From the NCBI GenBank assembly GCA_021904315.1, contig CM038919.1:13509666-13573665 (forward strand): 64,000 nucleotides of DNA. The letters run 5' to 3'. The notes beneath the pieces were generated by a model. That model did no database searches. It saw only the letters and a program-made list of their open reading frames with translations, and had not been told where the DNA came from. This document shows positions 46,039 through 57,239 of the stretch, in pieces. The stretch's first letter is position 1; each line of letters begins with the position of its first letter. Source of the stretch: Sphagnum magellanicum. Lineage: Eukaryota > Streptophyta > Sphagnopsida > Sphagnales > Sphagnaceae. A program made the position numbers and the translations under genes.

Positions 46039-48357
46039 TTAGAGTACACCAACCTTGGAACTCATCTGCAGTGGACTGTCTTTCTTCCATACGCCACGAC
46101 TAAAATGACCTGTGACAATATCCATGTTTCCTGGAGATGTCAGTACTGCTGATGCAGCAGAGCTACCAGGAGCAGCTGCTTCCAGCAGATGATGATCAGA
46201 TGTTGCTTCTGCTGCAGCTGGTTGAATTGCACCCATGAAGCTCATGGCATCATGATCAGCTGCGGCTGGTCGAATTGTATTCATGAAGCTCATGGCGTCA
46301 TGATCACAATTGTAAAACTCATGTGCATTTGGATCGTCAGAGTACTGCGAGGCTTCACATGAGGTAGAGATGTCATCTGTTTCTGAGTCCATGCAGAGCA
46401 AATCCATGAACTTGATCGGTTCCTGCTCAAGATTTGTACTGCTCTGATCATTGTATAATGAAATGTCGGCGGGAGGAGCTGTACATGAGCGCCAGACTGC
46501 AAGATCCTTTGTTGCTGTTGTTGTTGCAGCAGCGCCAGCAAGTTCTTCTGCAGTCATCATAGTATTGCAATAGCTCATGGGGTTGTAATTGGAGCTGTAA
46601 TTGGCAGCAGATGGATTCCAGGACTCTGGGAATGCAGAAAGCTGCTCATGGGAGGTTGAAGCCCTGGTTGCTGCAGAAGCTGTGCAGTTGGTTGCCTTTG
46701 GCACCCACCACTGCTCCTGTAGTGTAACTGGCAGCTGATCTTGCTGCTGCTGCTGCCATGGGATATCATTCCAAGACCTCTTGGCAGCAGATGGGATGAT
46801 CCCTGGGTAAGCAGTAGGGAACTGTAGGGAGCTGGAAGGTAATGAAGTTGCTCCTGGCGATGGGGTGGTGGAGCTGGTGGCCGACTTCTGCAGCCACTCG
46901 TCAATTGTCAGTGGCTCTTGGCAACCTGCAGGTCGCTTATACTGCAACTCTGAGTTCCAGCCATGATTGCACGGAACTTGATCCTCTGGTATTGTATGGA
47001 GCTTTGTTGGTGTTGTTGCTGCTGCTCCAGCGGCTTGTTCCACGCGCCTCCAGCTCGGTCGAAAATTCATGGAGCTATTGCCAGGAGGGCCGGCAAACGT
47101 CGTGGTGTTCGCTGGAGCTGGATAAGAATGAGAGAACAGTTGGGAGCTGGTTGCAGGCCGCGCTGTAGCTGGGATGGTGGCCTTGATGCTGAACTGTGGG
47201 TCTTGCCATGGTCGTTTCAACTTAGAACTGGAGCGATGGTCGACAAGAACAGGATCATCCAGAGCATTCCGTTTTCGAGGACGTGCTGCAGCAGCTGCTG
47301 GTGCACTGGGAAAAGTCTGGCTCCACTGCAGGCTGTTTTGAGTACCGTGATGATCAAGCTGGACGGCAGGACGATCATTTGAGTACCCGATTGCAAGCTG
47401 TAGTTGGAGGTCTTGATGAGCTGCAGCAGCTCTCGCAGAAGCAGCTTGCTCATGCAACTGATCTGTTGTTGAAGCTGTAAGAATCTGATGACGATCACCA
47501 TGATCCATAGTTAAGAAAGAGTCATAGGGCAGTTGCAGCAGTACTCCTGCATGACCTGATGCATGCTGCATGCTCTTCATCATGGAGCCGTGGCTTAGAT
47601 GATCAGCAGTCTGGAGAACCTCTCCCTTTTTGCCAGCAGAAGGGTACTCAGATTGTGCAAATCTTTCTCCTGGCAGCATGCTGGACATGTCAGGTTGAAT
47701 CCCTAGTCTTGTGTGCAAGCTCATTTGGAGAGCTGCCTCATCAGTTGGTGATTCTAGGGTGGAACTGTGTTGTTGTCCTGTAGAGTTAACCTGCGGCCAT
47801 CTGGGAACGGGTGCACAAATCCTTGATGATCTCTGTTGAGCATTTGAAGATGAAACGGCAGGATTCAAGCTGGCCGGCCTCCTCCATGAGGCTACAGTTG
47901 GAGCTGCTGCTGCTTGCGGCGGCCGCATAGAACTACTGAACTCATTGAGCGATTGGAAATGCTGTGTAAATAACCTCTTAACTTCTTCTGGGCTCCACAT
48001 TGTTTTGTACCTATCTTCTTCAGAGTGCACCGGGAGAGACTCGAAAGGCGGCAAAACAGCTACATCTCTCGTGGTGAAAGCAGCTGAGTCTATACAGTGA
48101 TTTGCAACACTGTAGTCGTAATTGTGGAACGCCGCAGCAGCAGAAGAACCACCAGATGGATAATTGTTGTTTCTAACCACCTGCAACGTCTGTGGGAGAG
48201 ATGCAAGGTCGACCTGCTCATGAATCCTTGGCTGCAACTGGTTTTGTTCAGTATTGACATAAGATTCCTGCCAGCTGATCATCTCTTCAGGAATCGCCTG
48301 AAAACTAGGCGGGAACTGCAGCTTCATGCTGTCGGGAGCTCCGATTTCCTTGTCCAT
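46039..48357 (-). CDS. Gln/Ala/Ser-rich protein with an EAR-type motif, probable nuclear regulator
   Basis: A single open frame of 772 codons on the minus strand is far longer than chance and reaches from an ATG at 48357 to a stop at 46039. It has poly-Ala and poly-Gln tracts, many Ser/Pro residues, and no globular domain that I recognise. LQLQLAIG (residues 317-324) fits the EAR repression motif LxLxL, and RPRKR (359-363) with nearby basic residues could be a nuclear signal. I infer a transcriptional regulator, but no DNA-binding domain is seen. The last in-frame codons contain AAG followed by GTTGGT at 46054, so the exon may splice there to an unseen exon and the true C-terminus may differ. 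A 3' splice site (TTTGCAG, exon from 48389) lies just upstream of the ATG, so an intron in the 5' leader is likely. Confidence 0.75.
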   Translation of the reverse strand: MDKEIGAPDSMKLQFPPSFQAIPEEMISWQESYVNTEQNQLQPRIHEQVDLASLPQTLQVVRNNNYPSGGSSAAAAFHNYDYSVANHCIDSAAFTTRDVAVLPPFESLPVHSEEDRYKTMWSPEEVKRLFTQHFQSLNEFSSSMRPPQAAAAPTVASWRRPASLNPAVSSSNAQQRSSRICAPVPRWPQVNSTGQQHSSTLESPTDEAALQMSLHTRLGIQPDMSSMLPGERFAQSEYPSAGKKGEVLQTADHLSHGSMMKSMQHASGHAGVLLQLPYDSFLTMDHGDRHQILTASTTDQLHEQAASARAAAAHQDLQLQLAIGYSNDRPAVQLDHHGTQNSLQWSQTFPSAPAAAAARPRKRNALDDPVLVDHRSSSKLKRPWQDPQFSIKATIPATARPATSSQLFSHSYPAPANTTTFAGPPGNSSMNFRPSWRRVEQAAGAAATTPTKLHTIPEDQVPCNHGWNSELQYKRPAGCQEPLTIDEWLQKSATSSTTPSPGATSLPSSSLQFPTAYPGIIPSAAKRSWNDIPWQQQQQDQLPVTLQEQWWVPKATNCTASAATRASTSHEQLSAFPESWNPSAANYSSNYNPMSYCNTMMTAEELAGAAATTTATKDLAVWRSCTAPPADISLYNDQSSTNLEQEPIKFMDLLCMDSETDDISTSCEASQYSDDPNAHEFYNCDHDAMSFMNTIRPAAADHDAMSFMGAIQPAAAEATSDHHLLEAAAPGSSAASAVLTSPGNMDIVTGHFSRGVWKKDSPLQMSSKVGVL

Positions 48358-50129
48358 CCTCCTCCTCCTCCTCCTCCAACAACGTCACGCTGCAAAATCA
48401 CATTCATGTATAGATCATGATCCTGATTTACAACAGATCTAATTTTCTACCAGTCAAGAAACAGTTTTGTTTTCTGCAGAAACTGAGAAAACTCATAGAC
48501 TACACATCGCATATATATACATATAACTACTCTCTCTACATGAGAATGCTCATGAGAATACCCGCAGCAGTTAGTTAGTTATACAGAGAGGTGAATGCAA
48601 CAAATACATACCCAAAAGCTCGTAGATGATCAGCTCTTCTTTCTTTGAGCAGCTCGAATTTCTGGCGTATATATTACTGTACTCCGCAGTAGCTGGACTA
48701 CAAATTATTCTCCTGTGTGCGCACTATCTTTATTCCCGAAGGGTCGTCCTCGCGGTCGAATCGTGCACAGTACCCCTGCAATGAAATAGTCATGATGCTC
48801 GTGATTCTTCAAGGCTGTATTTGTCCCAGGAAATGTTAAATTTGGACAAAGAGACCCTGAATTTCTTGGAGGACCATATATCTATGATGTTGAGAAGCTG
48901 CCCAAAAAACTTTGGGATTTTTTTATACCATGGTATGGGTGTAAGTGCTGGTTGGGCAAATGAACTGTTAAAAGAAGGGTATTATATCTTTGCAGAGAAG
49001 AAACAAAAGGCAGGATCACGTAGAGAGTTCACTAATTATCTCAAAACCAGTGTAGATAACTCGCGACCCTGTGATATCACAGAATCATCGGTAATGAACC
49101 ATCGTCCCCACTAGGGGACTTGGCAACATCCACTTTAGAATTGTAAAAGTGTCGACTTTGCAATTCGGTGAAATAGTTAAGTCAATTTGGGTTCGTGATT
49201 TGGCAAAGTGGACTTGTGATACAGGTACAATGAACTTCACCAAATAACCAAGCTGATTGTATTCCATATTATGGATGAACATCCATGAAATATCACTTGT
49301 AAATTTTCAACTAATGAACTTTCAAGGATTAAACTTCAGAATATTTCAGGGATGAAATAAAGATCATCCCTGAAATACTATTTGAAATTTTATTCCACAC
49401 AACAAATATTCATATAAATTTCATTTGTGATATTTTATCCATGATTTACAACAGGGGAACATGGAATCAGGTAGGACTTTAATCTTATCCAGGGGTTAAA
49501 ATTTTGGCTAGCAAAATCCCTACCATCTATTAGATATTCCCTCGTTAGATGAGTAACTAGTTTACACTTTACACCCCACCCCCAAATTGCAATGACATCA
49601 TATATACAACAACTGACATTTCATCCATTGAAATTCATGGGTGATATTTTATGATGTTCATTCATGGGATTTAGATGAATTTTAATGGAGAAGAAAAACT
49701 CTACATGAACTATATACAAATGAAGAAAAAATCTTAATGATATACCATGTATGAAACTTATTTCATTTTGAAATAACATGAACTTTCATGTGATTGTTTT
49801 AATCACCCAATAGGAAAAAAATAATTTAGTTGGATCATTCAACATCTGTCTCAAATGCATTTTGGACATAATTTATACATGGAATTCATTTTATCAATGG
49901 GGTTCAATTCATTAGTCAATAAATTGAAGGGTAGGGTTAGAGGCCCTTCCTTGTTTTGAAGTGCCTAGGAATGAGGGCAGTAGCCTAAGTACTAGGAAGG
50001 GCTAAAGGCTTTACCCTTCATCATAAGAACTTGACCTCATTTTCATGGGGTTTGAGCTTCCACCATTTCTTTCATTTGGAAGATTATTTTTAAGTTCTTG
50101 CTCTTGACAATCTGTCTATGAAAGAAGGT
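48358..50129. other. 5' flank of the Gln-rich gene and spacer
   Basis: 48358-48376 is a GAG/CTC trinucleotide run in the leader of the minus-strand gene; 48390-48800 probably holds its leader intron and promoter. A plus-strand 97-codon ORF at 48821-49114 has no recognised family. The rest is spacer. Confidence 0.4.
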
Positions 50130-50665
50130 AGTTTGTTTTGTTTTGTAGTCACGAGATCTACCAAACCGGGATGTTTTCAGATCATATTCTTGGTGTCTTT
50201 GGAAAGCTCTTTACAAGGAGGGGCGCATAGGCTTGGTTCCATGATGTTTGGACTTAAGGTGCAAAAGGTTTTGAATATTGAATGGCTTCTTCATTGAAAA
50301 TAAAATTCAATCATAGCTGAAAATTTCAGAGGAATTGGAATGTGCCTATGGTGTTGTTGGAAAGATCTTGATGAGCAGGATTAATGGAATTTATTTGGTA
50401 AGATTTGGATTCAGAATATGAGAGATATTGATTTTGAAATGATTTCTGAAAAGGAAAATTCAAATAAATTCCGAAAAACCAGGTTTTGGAAGGAGAAATC
50501 AGTTGAGGACATTATAACACTTGAAGGTTTACCATTCAATTCAAGCATGATTTCCTTTCATATTTGGCTTTTCAAAATATTGATACATACATTGCAAAAC
50601 AATGTTCACATGTTGATTTTCCCTATTTTGTAATGGGTTCACACTTAAGCCAATGGCATAGGCCA
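50130..50665 (+). repeat. Dispersed repeat family A, copy 3
   Basis: Third copy: TTTGTTTTGTTTTG opening, TTTGGAAAGCTCTT near 50197, GTTGTTGGAAAG near 50353 (about 157 bp on), AGAGATATTGATTTTGAA and an end reading GGTTCACACTTAAGCCAA. The 71-codon ORF inside is a by-product. Confidence 0.55.
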
Positions 50666-50809
50666 AATTTGCCTAATCTTCTCCTTCATATAACTTAATT
50701 AAATTAATCTTCAACTAATTAACATTGACGAAATTATCTCAATAATTAACTTAAATTAAATTTTGAGTATTAGGATTACCCTTCCTTCGTTTATAGGTTG
50801 GAAGGAGAC

Positions 50810-51335
50810 TTAGGTGATTGTTCGATTCTTCAACTCATTCTTTATAGGCTAGAAGGAACATCGAATGATCACCCGATCCTCCTTTTCATTCTTTAAATGA
50901 AAAGGAGAATCAAATGGCTGCCCAATCCTCCTTCCCACTTTTTGGATGAGATTTAGAATCAGGCATTTTCCTTCCCACTCTTTAGATGACATGGAAAAAT
51001 CAGGTGGCCACCCAATTTTCCTTCGCATCCCTGACACAAGATAGAAAATAGAAAATAAAGTGGCTGCCCAATTTTCCTTTCCTATCATTCTAGGGGAAAG
51101 GAAATTAGGCAATTGTTTAATCCTCGTTTTCATGTCCTTAGTGGGGATTGAGAATTAGATGGCCACCCAATTCTTTTTCCCTGTATTCTTTCTTATGTTG
51201 AACGATAATTGGGTGGCTATGATTCTCGTGACCTATCTTACCATGGAAAGAGAATATATTCGTCTCTAAATTCTCGTTCCTTTCCTTTAGGGGGGAAAGA
51301 TAATCGGGTGGCCGTTTGATTCTCCTTCCTTGTAT
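50810..51335. repeat. Degenerate array of about ten 50 bp units
   Basis: Units of the form AATCAGGTGGCCACCCAATTC plus TCCTTCC recur about every 43-59 bp. Examples lie near 50866, 50914, 51002, 51059, 51159, 51203 and 51307. The best-preserved unit contains the palindrome GGTGGCCACC. Divergence between units is high. Confidence 0.65.
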
Positions 51336-52085
51336 TTGTGGTGTCCAAGGTCGAGGATGTCTACTGAATTAGGAAAGAACTTGGTTCTTCATTGTTGTTA
51401 TGAACCATTGTTCGGAAACAAATTCAAACAAGCTTTAATTAAATCATTTTTTTGGGTTTTTGGAATTTTTTATGCTAAAAAATAATGAAATGTGTTCAAG
51501 TTTTTTAATTGGATGAATTTTTTAACTTCACCTTAATGTCAAATGTGAATGTTGTAAGGATGACGACTTTACTTTTGAAAGGTAGAGATCCGATCAATGT
51601 CTTGTACTCAAAAAGTGAGGTGGAATGGATTTGTGTTGGTCGTGGGAAATGCAAACGAATTGATTTCACTATTGTACATAATTCCAACAGAATTGATAAT
51701 TATATTATGGTGATTGTGAAATTTATTTTCTAATGATTTCAAAATTTGAAGTTATTGTCTCCAAATCCTTATGGAAACTTTATTGGAGATTGTTTGGGAT
51801 TAGGTTGCTTTTGGCTAGTGAAAGGTGTTTCGTGGTTGGGTGGTCGTTGGCAATCAATTTCTATTGTGGAAGATCACATAGTGTTGCTTGGGGAAAAAAG
51901 ATCTACAAATGTAACATCGACGGAGGAGGCTTGGGGGTATGGTCTAAGGAGAACGTTAGAAATTTTTCTTCTATAAATGTGGTTTGATGGAGGAGGCTTG
52001 GGAGGCTAATTAAGAGGAGAAGACTAGAAGTTCTAACTATTTAAAAAAAGGTGTTCCATCAATAACTATTAGAGGTGATGAAGAG
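51336..52085. other. Spacer, possibly transposon-derived
   Basis: Overlapping plus-strand ORFs at 51509-51987 have mixed frames and no recognised family. They lie upstream of the transposon fragments at 52086 and 54126 and could belong to the same element. Confidence 0.3.
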
Positions 52086-52289
52086 ATGGAAAAGGGAATG
52101 AAAAACGTTCTTTGTATGAAAAGAATGGAATGGCGTGGGAGAAAGTGTGAATTGGTGAATCATGTTGAAGAGATTATTGCCGAAGGAAGGATTGTCTCCC
52201 ATGACCCAAAGGAACCTATTTTGGACGAGGATTTTGGTGAAATTAAAGTTGGGGTCCCAATTTCGAATTATCCAAAGGATAGATTATAG
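52086..52289 (+). pseudogene. Possible transposase-like fragment
   Basis: A 67-codon ORF reads RGRKCELVNHVEEIIAEGRI, then VSHDPKEP and GEIKVGVPI. The pattern of a charged start, IIAEGRIVS..DP and a final VGV strand recalls the small beta domain seen in plant En/Spm (Tnp1-like) proteins. This is a weak resemblance by eye. Confidence 0.3.
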
Positions 52290-52699
52290 ATAATGACAAT
52301 ATGGAAGTGGCCTTTGTCACAAACAATACTTGATGGTCATTGTTTATGGTCATTGTTCATTCCTTATGATGAACATCATGTGTCAAAAGACAATGAAAGA
52401 GTCGTGGGTGTGAAGAAAAAAAATTACATTTAAAAAAAAAAGAAAACGAAAGGAATCAAAAGATGAGGCTTCCATTTCAAGGATTGACCGACTTCAACAC
52501 TACTAAAAAACATCGTATTTTTTTACTGGCAAATTGAATCAAAAAATACCTAATTTGGACAAGCGTAAAAAAGATCATTCCATCATTTTGGACAAGTCGA
52601 TTTCAACATGTCTATTGTGATTAAGGTGGTTTTTTTTACTAGACCATTTGATTGGTCATTTTGAATGGTAATTTTGACTAATCAAATTTTTACCTAGAT

Positions 52700-53280
52700 A
52701 AAAAAAAATGTGGCAAGTAGGTAGGTAGGTAGGTTGTAAAAATGCAGGTAGGTACGTGGTAGCCTACCTTACCTTCCATTACCCTATCCTATTTAGCCTA
52801 CCTTAACCTAACCTGGTATATCCTATTTGGCCTATCCTACCTACTTTAGCCTCTTAAGCATGTACATAGGTTATAATGTTAAAAATTGAACCCTTGACCT
52901 CCTCAATGATAAACCAAGTCCTTAACCACACCATCAAATTGTGTTCAACTTTTGTTAATTTTTTTATTTCAGATCTTTATTTTGACACTTCACTACAATA
53001 TTATGAGGGATGAAGGTAGGTAGGTTGTAGGAGATAGGTGGGTGGGTGGGTGGATAGGTAGGTTATAGGTGGGTGGATTGGTGGATAGGTAGGTAAGTAT
53101 TACATCTAAGTGGGTGGGTGGGCAGGTAGGTAGGTAAATAAGTAGGTAATTAATATGTAGGTAGATGATAAGTGGGTGAATAACTATGTAGGTAATACAT
53201 TTAAGTAGGTGGGTGGGTAAGTAGGTAAGTAGGTTGTAAAATTGTAAGTGGGAGGTAGGAAATAGGTATGTAATAGGCAT
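52700..53280. repeat. GGTA/GGTG tetranucleotide repeat region
   Basis: Two blocks. 52714-52865 has (AGGT)n followed by TACC/CCTA-type repeats of opposite orientation. 53015-53265 is an interrupted (GGTA/GGTG)n tract. The change of strand bias in the first block could let it fold back on itself. Confidence 0.8.
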
Positions 53281-54125
53281 AAGATGTCCATTTGACTAAA
53301 ACCCATTAGCCATTTTGATTATAGTTGTTTAATTTGACTAGATGTATTGGTCAAATAAGTCACCTTAATCAAGTTGATTGATCAAAAAATACATGTTTCG
53401 GGCCCCTAGCCAAAATGGACATGTCCATTAGTAAAAAAAAATTAGTTAATAAACTTGAACCGTTTGAAAAACCATGTTTTGCATTAATGTAAACAACAAA
53501 TCAATTTCTATTGTGAATTCAAATAATTGTTGTTTTTTCAATTGTTGTCAGTATTTTGCTTGTGAGAAAATGTCTATTGTGCGACAAGAGTTCTGGAACT
53601 TGTTGTTTGTTGATAAAAGAATGCATATTTTGAATATTCTTAGAAGATTGCACCAAAAAGTTGGAATAAAAAAATGAGGTTTGTTACAATACAAGATGTT
53701 GAAATTTGTGAGGCGTCATGGTATAAGATTGTTGGGATTTCACAATCTTTGCACCTATCTTATAAATAAGATAGCAAATGTGGGACAAAGCAAACGCCTC
53801 ATGAAAATGTGAAAATGAAGAAACAATAAGTAACAACTATGTAAACTAAAAACAATGTTTAGTCCTTGATTAATTAGTGCGGTGATGTAATGCCGCACCA
53901 AATGAAGGGAATTGGGAATGGTAAACAAAATGTTCATCTTCTAATTCTTGACATTTGAAAAAATATATGAAAAAAGAACAATGAAGTGGGGTCAAATTTT
54001 GCATATTTGTTAGGTTTTTAAAATTATTTATGTCATTTTTTTTTCCTTGTTATTGTTAATGCAAACAAAGTTATATGGATTTTTTCATCTAAACCCTTTT
54101 GTTTTGTTTTGGTGTGATATTATAG

Positions 54126-55930
54126 ATGAGCAAAGAGTTAAATATTGATGAGGTATCTCGATCTGCTATGAACCGATTGAGGAAAAAATGTCATCTCAAT
54201 GTTGATGTGCCAAAAAAAGGTTCAACCTTTGCAAAATGTATTATATGTGAATCTTTGAAAGACTTGATATCCAAAGTTGGAAAAAATAGTGCTAGTGCAA
54301 AGGAACATGAATTGAAAATGAAAACGCATAACAAGCATCAAGAGTCATGTAGACATTTTTACGATAGTTAGAAATCAAAGTCCATTCAATCAAAAGAACA
54401 ATTTTTGTGTATCATTCATGGTAAGATGGATCATTTAAAAATTGTTTTATGAAGGCTACAAGTGAAAAACAAAAAGGTCGTTGGGCTCAATGAATTACCA
54501 ATAATGTTGAGTAAAATGATTGTTCATGGGCATGGTGATGAAGCATTTTTGTTCAATACTCAAATGAATTGTAGCCCAATGACCCTAATTTCATAATTCA
54601 ATCTCTTTTGCATTTATTATGAACTTTGGAAAAGGAACTTTTCATTAGTCACAAAGGTTGTTTAATCATGTGTTACAAAATGAATTGTTTGAGCAGCTAA
54701 TGCAAGGGAGTTCACGGTGTTTGAAAGTATTGAAGGTGCTTAAACAAGTTATTGGTGCAAAACCATTGCCTAAGAAGTTATTGTTTCAAATGGATAAATA
54801 TGTGAAGGATAATAAAAATTAGCACTTGTTTGATTTTTTGTCATTATTAAAACCAAGGAGGTGTTTGAAGAGGTCCAATTGGGATTTCATGTTGTTGGTC
54901 ATACACATGAGGACATTGATGGAAAATTTGGCTACTTGTCAAAAAAATTGAAATTACAAAATAACTATGTGTTAGTGGATTTGATGAAAACATTTATGGT
55001 TTCACAAGAATGGCCATTTATTCCCCAATTGATTCAAGAAATCCCATATTTTAAATCTTGGGTTCAAAGTTATTTGAAAAATGGACCTAAAATATCAGTT
55101 GGACACATAGTCATGCATCTATTTCAATTTTTTGTGGATTCTTCTTGGTGGCTAGTGATGCAATACAAGGTGTCTCCAATAGATTCAATATGGAACCCCA
55201 AAGATGACCTTACAATTATATTGTAGAAGTCGGATGATCAAGGTTGCCCCAAGCTCCCCAGTGGAATTCCAAAACATGTTTTTTTTCATCCTATTTGGGG
55301 GAATGATGTTTCAAAGTTAGTAGAGAAATAAATATTTATCAATAATGGAATTTCAAAATATTTGAAGTTTTGGAACCTCAATATTTTGAAAAATGAAATG
55401 TATGTTAGAATCATGAAGCCATATATTGAATATTGGAAAGGTATTTTAAAATGTTTGTCAAAACCAATTCCTCTACAAAGTTTTGTATTGTCAAACGGCT
55501 TTTGGCTTACTAGTAATTGGAAAATTAATCATGTGAGATTTTCTATTCCATCTATTCCTATCTTTGATGATATAAAAAATCCAGTTATCCTTCCATATTG
55601 TGGTCCTAAAAACATCAAGATGTCCTTGAATACAACAACTTACACTCCTTTTAGGGATTTTTTTCTTGCACGTCCATCAAAATTGAAAATGTATGCAGTA
55701 TGTATGGGAAGAGCACATAGTGATATGGTCAAGGATGTGAATGATGAACATTATCAAATGGTGCATGTTTAGTGGTGGGTGCCCTTCAAAAAAGACCACG
55801 CAACGATGCAAAGTTATATCAAGATTGTTGGGAAGGAAAGTGGAAATGCAACTTATTGGACCCAATTCAATGGGTGGAAATTGATTCTATTGCATTTTCA
55901 TTTCCTACTAAAAAGAATACAACCATGAAT
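54126..55930 (+). pseudogene. Dead transposon ORF, DUF7869-like
   Basis: Plus-strand fragments form one protein in order, in changing frames. 54126-54371 reads PKKGSTFAKCIICESLKDL and a His/Cys-containing tail (CRHFY). 54660-54840 reads LKQVIGAKPLPKKLLFQMD and VKDNKN, then an in-frame TAG. 54861-55226 reads FHVVGHTHEDIDGKFGYLSK and continues through HIVMHLFQFFVDSSWW. 55362-55772 carries the C-terminal part. The GHTHEDID block with a preceding Q-D-x-x-x-K-D-N-K-N motif is characteristic of DUF7869-type proteins, transposon-linked ORFs found in many eukaryotes. At least three stops or frame changes separate the blocks. No terminal repeats were identified. Confidence 0.65.
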
Positions 55931-57239
55931 AACATCATATAATGATTAATGATGTGCATCTTAGTTGAGCTAGAACAAACATTGATGTGGCGAATGAAGT
56001 GAACTATATGTAACCAAATGAAATGTAAAAGTTTCTATCATCATGATAATTAAAATAATTATTGATTTCTCAAGAAATTTGTTATGTGAGCTCACTATGG
56101 AATATATTGTTGAAATTAATATGTTACTATTAAGTTAATAGATGATTTTAAAATACTTTTTAACATAATCCTAATTTAATTAATAATGATTACATATTAA
56201 GTTAAAATTATTAAAAATTAAAATTAAAAAAAATACTAATGTAGTTAAATGTTTCAATCTCTTTGTAGAAATATTAATATAGTATTAACATATGGTGGCC
56301 AATAGATACTTCGAGTGTTATAATTTGATGAATTAAGTACCATATTTTTTCTCTTATTTTAAATTAAATCAAACATTTCAATATGTTTCAAAAAATAATA
56401 TTATAAATTTAGCATCTAGTGGCCACTACATGCTCCAAGTTTTATAATTTGATGATGTAGGTACCATTCTTTTTCAAACCTAAAATTTGGCAACCAATTA
56501 TAGATATTCCAAGTGTTATAATTTCATGAATTAGGTTCCATTTTATCGTCATTTTAAAATGAGTTATTAAACCTTTCAATAATTTGGAGAAAATAATAAT
56601 TATATATATATATATAGTATATAGTATATTTAGCATCTCGTGGCCATTAGATGTTCCTTGAATTTTATAATTTGATGATTTAAGCACCATTTTGGTCAAA
56701 TTTTGTTCATTAACATTGAATTTGAAAATATTAAATTAAAAAAATGGAAATAAATTTTTTTTGGTGTCAATTGTATGAAATTCAATGGTTTTGGGCCATT
56801 AAGGTGAGTTAAACCCAAAAATAACTTTTAAGTCCAAAATTAGTTAAATATGTGTTGTAATCAAAAGGTTGGGAAAATTAATCACACTATAAGCGGAGCA
56901 CTTGCCCCAAGATTAGAACATGATAAGATTCGAACATGATGGGTTTCAAATATCCTATTGAAAAACATGTTAAAAAAGGTATGATGATGCGAATAATTTC
57001 AGATAAAATCTTGAAGTTGAACCATTTATTGCTTGATGAATTGTTTAAAAAAAAGAAGACATGCTCGTGTTTGGGATGGTAGATCACAAGCTATTGTGAG
57101 GTGTTGTTGCAAAGGGAAGATGTTATTATCAATTCAATCGTGCTAAGGCTTCAATAAGGAAAGGATGTTGATCAACCAGAAACTTAATAGTTCTGATGAA
57201 AACTATAAAGGCCCAACTCTATAAATAGGCTCTTGGGGC
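55931..57239. repeat. AT-rich spacer with four dispersed 60 bp direct repeats
   Basis: A unit with TAGCATCTAGTGGCCA, then TTATAATTTGATGA and a GTACCAT end recurs near 56293, 56411, 56487 and 56633 in the same orientation at irregular spacing. The copies are diverged. An (AT)n run lies near 56602-56616. No gene is visible. Confidence 0.6.
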
